A stretch of 34,499 bases of DNA, from contig JAFTEJ010000138.1 in assembly GCA_017453725.1 (NCBI GenBank), positions 1 to 34,499 of the forward strand, read 5' to 3'. Numbering within the stretch: position 1 is the stretch's first letter; each line of letters opens with the position of its first letter. The position numbers and the translations under genes were made by a program. This DNA comes from Clostridia bacterium (GTDB lineage Bacteria > Bacillota > Clostridia > Oscillospirales > RGIG8002). Shown here in pieces: positions 32,221 to 34,499 of this stretch. The notes under the pieces were generated by a model. That model was not told where the DNA came from. It did no database searches and was given only the letters and a program-made list of their open reading frames with translations.

Positions 32221-33122
32221 TCTACACAGACGTCGCGGCGCGTGTGAAGACCGCCGATACCGAAGCCGCCTCCGCCGTCTTCACGATGGCCTACGACGGC
32301 GGGATATGCGTCGAGGACTGCTCCGACATCGCCGAAGCCGCCGCTGTTATGCGTATGGACTACGTCGACCGCGAGCTTTCCGAGCGCAACAAGGGCTTCT
32401 CGATAATACACCTATACCTGCCGGAAACGGAGGACCTGGCCGCCGTGACCGACTTCATAAAGGAGCGCTTCGCCGAAGACGGCATAGACTACGAGCTTTC
32501 CTTCAACCCCGTCGCGGAGGAGGACTTCGCCAACGCCTGGAAGGCGTATTACGAGCCGGTCAGGACCGACGGGCGAATCACCGTCGTGCCTTCGTGGAAG
32601 GACTACGAGCCGGAAGACGGCGAGATAATCCTGAAGATGGACCCCGAAATGGCGTTCGGATCAGGCACGCACGAGAGCACGCGCCTCTGCCTCGGCGAGC
32701 TGGATAAGCTCGTCAGGCCCGGCTGCTCCGTGCTTGACGTCGGCTGCGGAAGCGGCATCCTCGCCATCGCTTCGATGCTGCTCGGCGCGGGAAGCGCCGA
32801 GGCGTGCGACGTCGACGGCATCTCCGTAGAGACCGCGAAGCGCAACTGCGGTAAGAACGGAGTCGAGGCAAAGGTCTACCGCTCCGACCTTTTCTCGGCG
32901 GTCGAAGGGCGCTTCGACGTCGTCTGCGCGAACATCGTCGCGGACATCATCATACGCATGGCGCCGGAGATAAAGGCGCATATGAACGCCGGCGGCGTCT
33001 TCCTCTGCTCCGGCATAATCGCCGAACGCGCGGGCGAGGTACGTTCCGCGCTTGAGGCGCGCGGCCTGACCGTCCTGCGCACCGACGAACTCAACGGCTG
33101 GGCCGCGATAGTCGCACGGTAG
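32217..33122 (+). CDS. prmA: Ribosomal protein L11 methyltransferase
   Basis: The 301-residue enzyme uses S-adenosylmethionine to methylate ribosomal protein L11. It has the PrmA N-terminal domain, the segment MDPEMAFGSGTHESTRLCL (from about 141) that shapes the active site, the SAM loop VLDVGCGSGILAIAS (172-186) and CANIVADIIIRMAPEI, in which Asn-Ile replaces the NPPY of other methyltransferases. Length and order are normal for PrmA. It is coupled to the NUDIX gene by a four-base overlap, and no dnaJ or rsmE gene, a frequent partner in Firmicutes, is present. An intrinsic terminator lies about 250 bases downstream, behind repeats. Confidence 0.94.
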   Translation: MIYTDVAARVKTADTEAASAVFTMAYDGGICVEDCSDIAEAAAVMRMDYVDRELSERNKGFSIIHLYLPETEDLAAVTDFIKERFAEDGIDYELSFNPVAEEDFANAWKAYYEPVRTDGRITVVPSWKDYEPEDGEIILKMDPEMAFGSGTHESTRLCLGELDKLVRPGCSVLDVGCGSGILAIASMLLGAGSAEACDVDGISVETAKRNCGKNGVEAKVYRSDLFSAVEGRFDVVCANIVADIIIRMAPEIKAHMNAGGVFLCSGIIAERAGEVRSALEARGLTVLRTDELNGWAAIVAR

Positions 33123-33130
33123 CTCACGCT

Positions 33131-33292
33131 TGTCATCCCGAGGAGGCGCAGCCGACGAGGGACCCCACAGGCGAACGCAGGGCGTTCGCAGTGAAGAGTG
33201 AAGAGTGAAGAGGTAAGGAACAAATCGGCAAAGCCGATTTGAACGTATTGCCGCGCTCCGCGCGGCGCCGTAGGGACGAGCATCGCTCGTCC
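33131..33292 (-). repeat. Family B half-unit, inverted family C element and family D unit
   Basis: B (33131-33170, TGTCATCCCGAGGAGGCGCA) is followed by a C element in the opposite orientation to the other copies: GCGAACGCAGGGCGTTCGC, a centre of GTGAAGAGTGAAGA heptamers, TAAGGAA, CAAATCGGCAAAGCCGATTTG, the linker GAACGTATTG, the hairpin CCGCGCTCCGCGCGG, and a D-type GACGAGCATCGCTCGTC hairpin. With the terminator it accounts for most of the 348-base gap after prmA; nothing was recognised in 33293-33368. Confidence 0.87.
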
Positions 33293-33368
33293 GCGAAGCG
33301 CGTCGCCGCGAGTTATGAGTTCTCCCGAAGCGAACGTTGCGGCGACAGCCGCGGAACAGAACAAAGAT

Positions 33369-33404
33369 AACGGCGTTTGTTCTTGACAAGCGCCGTTGTT
33401 TTTT
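33369..33404 (+). terminator. Intrinsic terminator closing the NUDIX-prmA transcript
   Basis: Arms AACGGCGTTTGT and ACAAGCGCCGTT form a 12-pair stem with one G-T wobble around TCTTG, followed by GTTTTTT. It separates prmA from the last gene. Confidence 0.85.
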
Positions 33405-33470
33405 AATGTCCTGTTTATCGGACACGTCATATGTTATCCTTAACGCATCAAACAGAAAGGATTGATAAAA

Positions 33471-34289
33471 ATGCCGGTTCGTTTATGCGCTTTAACTGAA
33501 AAAGTAACAGAGGAAGCATTTGTACGGATTGTCCGAAAAGAGCTGGACGCGGCAAATGACGCGTTTGCCGCCGAGAAAGACGGGAAAACATACGCCGTTT
33601 GCTCATCACCGATTCGCGACGCCGCGACAGGCGGCGAAATTGGGAAGTATGTCATCACCGTTTACTCAAATATCGAACAGCAGCGTAATGAGATTCTCGA
33701 TATTGACATCGTGCTTTCAAATGACGCGCCGTCGCTGCTTGAGTTTTGCAAAAAGCTGCCCAACTCCTCCGACTCAAACGAATACTACGAAGTTATCACG
33801 GAAGACGGCCGTCACCTCGCCGTTGAAACCGTGAACCGCTACGCAGTGCCGGACGAGCTCGAAGGAACAAAGCGCGAGGTGTACGCGTCGGCGCTCCCGT
33901 TCGAATTGACCGTTTTCCGCGACGAAGACGCTTACAACAGGTTTTGCGGGTTCGCGAAGCCGGTTAAAGCGGGCGGCGCCGACGTCGAGGTGCACGGACT
34001 CAGCACCACATTTACCTGTCCGTCGACGATTTTCAGAAACGGCGAAGACGATGCCCCCTGGTCGTTCGTAGCGGGAGAAATCAAAAACTTCCGCGAAATA
34101 ACGCTCGACGTTGACTCTGTCAGTTACAAGGCTTATCTTGTCGTTCTCCGTTCCGCGCTCGGCGATCTGCCGACCCTCGTCGGCAACGAGGTTTTTGACA
34201 CGAGTGAAATCGCCGTCGGGAAGATCGTGGGTATGAACGCCTATATCAAAGCAAACTTCATTAAAGATAAATACCCTAACATTAGGTAG
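33471..34289 (+). CDS. Unrecognised cytoplasmic protein of 272 residues
   Basis: A soluble protein without signal peptide, membrane segment or recognised motif. It seems to have three parts: an alpha/beta N-terminus with ITVYSNIEQQRNEI (to about residue 80), a middle with EVITEDGRHLAVETVNRY, and a C-terminus with VSYKAYLVVLRSALGDL and a hydrophilic end. Isolated Cys residues do not form a metal site. The gene is flanked by a strong terminator on the left and repeats on the right, so it is a single-gene unit, and its base composition is lower in GC than prmA, which could mean later acquisition. The ATG has AAAGG 10 bases upstream; a TTG three codons earlier is less likely. No convincing promoter was found, although TTATCGGACACGTCATATG upstream is AT-rich. 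No function is proposed. Confidence 0.8.
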   Translation: MPVRLCALTEKVTEEAFVRIVRKELDAANDAFAAEKDGKTYAVCSSPIRDAATGGEIGKYVITVYSNIEQQRNEILDIDIVLSNDAPSLLEFCKKLPNSSDSNEYYEVITEDGRHLAVETVNRYAVPDELEGTKREVYASALPFELTVFRDEDAYNRFCGFAKPVKAGGADVEVHGLSTTFTCPSTIFRNGEDDAPWSFVAGEIKNFREITLDVDSVSYKAYLVVLRSALGDLPTLVGNEVFDTSEIAVGKIVGMNAYIKANFIKDKYPNIR

Positions 34290-34309
34290 CCCGCGAACTC
34301 CCGCGCAAA

Positions 34310-34443
34310 CCGTAGGGGCGATTTTAATCGCCCGCGCATTGAGAGGAAACGCCGCAAAACTGTCATCCCGAGGACCCCCCGCCGAGAGCAGGGCGTTTGT
34401 CATCCTGAGCGGAGCGGGCGAAGCCGACGAAGTCGAAGGATCT
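34310..34443 (+). repeat. Family D unit and two family B half-units
   Basis: D: GTAGGGGCGATTTTAATCGC then CCGCGCATTGA (34310-34342), the same as the inverted copy at about 22662. B: TGTCATCCCGAGGACCCCCC at 34361 and TGTCATCCTGAGCGGAGCGG at 34398, the second with GAAGCCGACGAAGTCGAAGG in place of the shorter loop seen elsewhere. The last 56 bases of the window hold nothing recognisable. Confidence 0.83.
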
Positions 34444-34499
34444 TATAGACGAGCTATCCTTGACGGAAAACTGCGCCGACAAAGGCACAAAAACAAAAA

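Noticed and set aside
33383-33407. TTGACA as the -35 of a promoter for the last gene
   Set aside because: It is part of the loop and right stem of the terminator hairpin, and the next -10-like TTTAAT is only 13 bases away.

Overview
The window looks like a chromosomal stretch from an uncultured, GC-rich member of the Clostridia (Firmicutes), probably a gut species near the Oscillospirales or Christensenellales. This is inferred from strong AGGAGG-type ribosome binding sites, from families typical of Clostridia (YfhO, DUF975-like, DUF6062-like, DUF6320-like, PdaC-like deacetylase, archaeal-type ApgM, single-chain ABC exporter), and from abundant short palindromic repeats between genes. No rRNA, tRNA, CRISPR array, transposase or phage gene was seen.

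Region 1 (about 1-16,020) is one long minus-strand series, probably led by a promoter at 15,991-16,019. In transcription order it holds a DUF975-like membrane protein, metG, tatD, a YfhO-family GT-C protein, a second GT-C protein, wecE, a polyprenyl-phosphate glycosyltransferase (GT2), a sugar-nucleotide epimerase/dehydratase, a second DegT-type aminotransferase, an ATP-grasp ligase, two overlapping half-size EmrE/ArnE-F-like membrane proteins, a metallophosphoesterase lipoprotein, and the start of one more protein cut by the window edge. The genes from yfhO to the EmrE pair can be read as a complete surface-glycan pathway: make an amino sugar, load it on undecaprenyl phosphate, flip it, and transfer it outside the cell to a wall polymer such as lipoteichoic acid.

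Region 2 (16,020-24,190) carries housekeeping genes: a phosphohexomutase (minus) divergent from polA (plus) with two clean sigma-A-type promoters, then rimI-tsaD and apgM, ending in a strong terminator. Region 3 (24,190-27,000) is a minus-strand ABC exporter with fused ATPase and permease. Region 4 (27,000-33,400) is a plus-strand run: a PdaC-like polysaccharide deacetylase, a duplicated CxxC/CxxH protein, an acyltransferase, a zinc-ribbon membrane protein, a NUDIX hydrolase and prmA, closed by a terminator at about 33,370-33,404. Region 5 holds one unrecognised gene.

The most unusual feature is the repeat population. At least four palindromic families (called A, B, C and D here) fill nearly every intergenic gap. 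A composite B+A unit of about 260 bases lies inside two different coding sequences, in the same orientation and reading frame, where it is translated as a Pro/Ser/Glu-rich linker: once in the middle of the YfhO-family protein and once near the N-terminus of the protein cut by the left edge. Family C is a mosaic of interchangeable hairpins joined by conserved linkers. All statements rest on reading the sequence; no searches were run.
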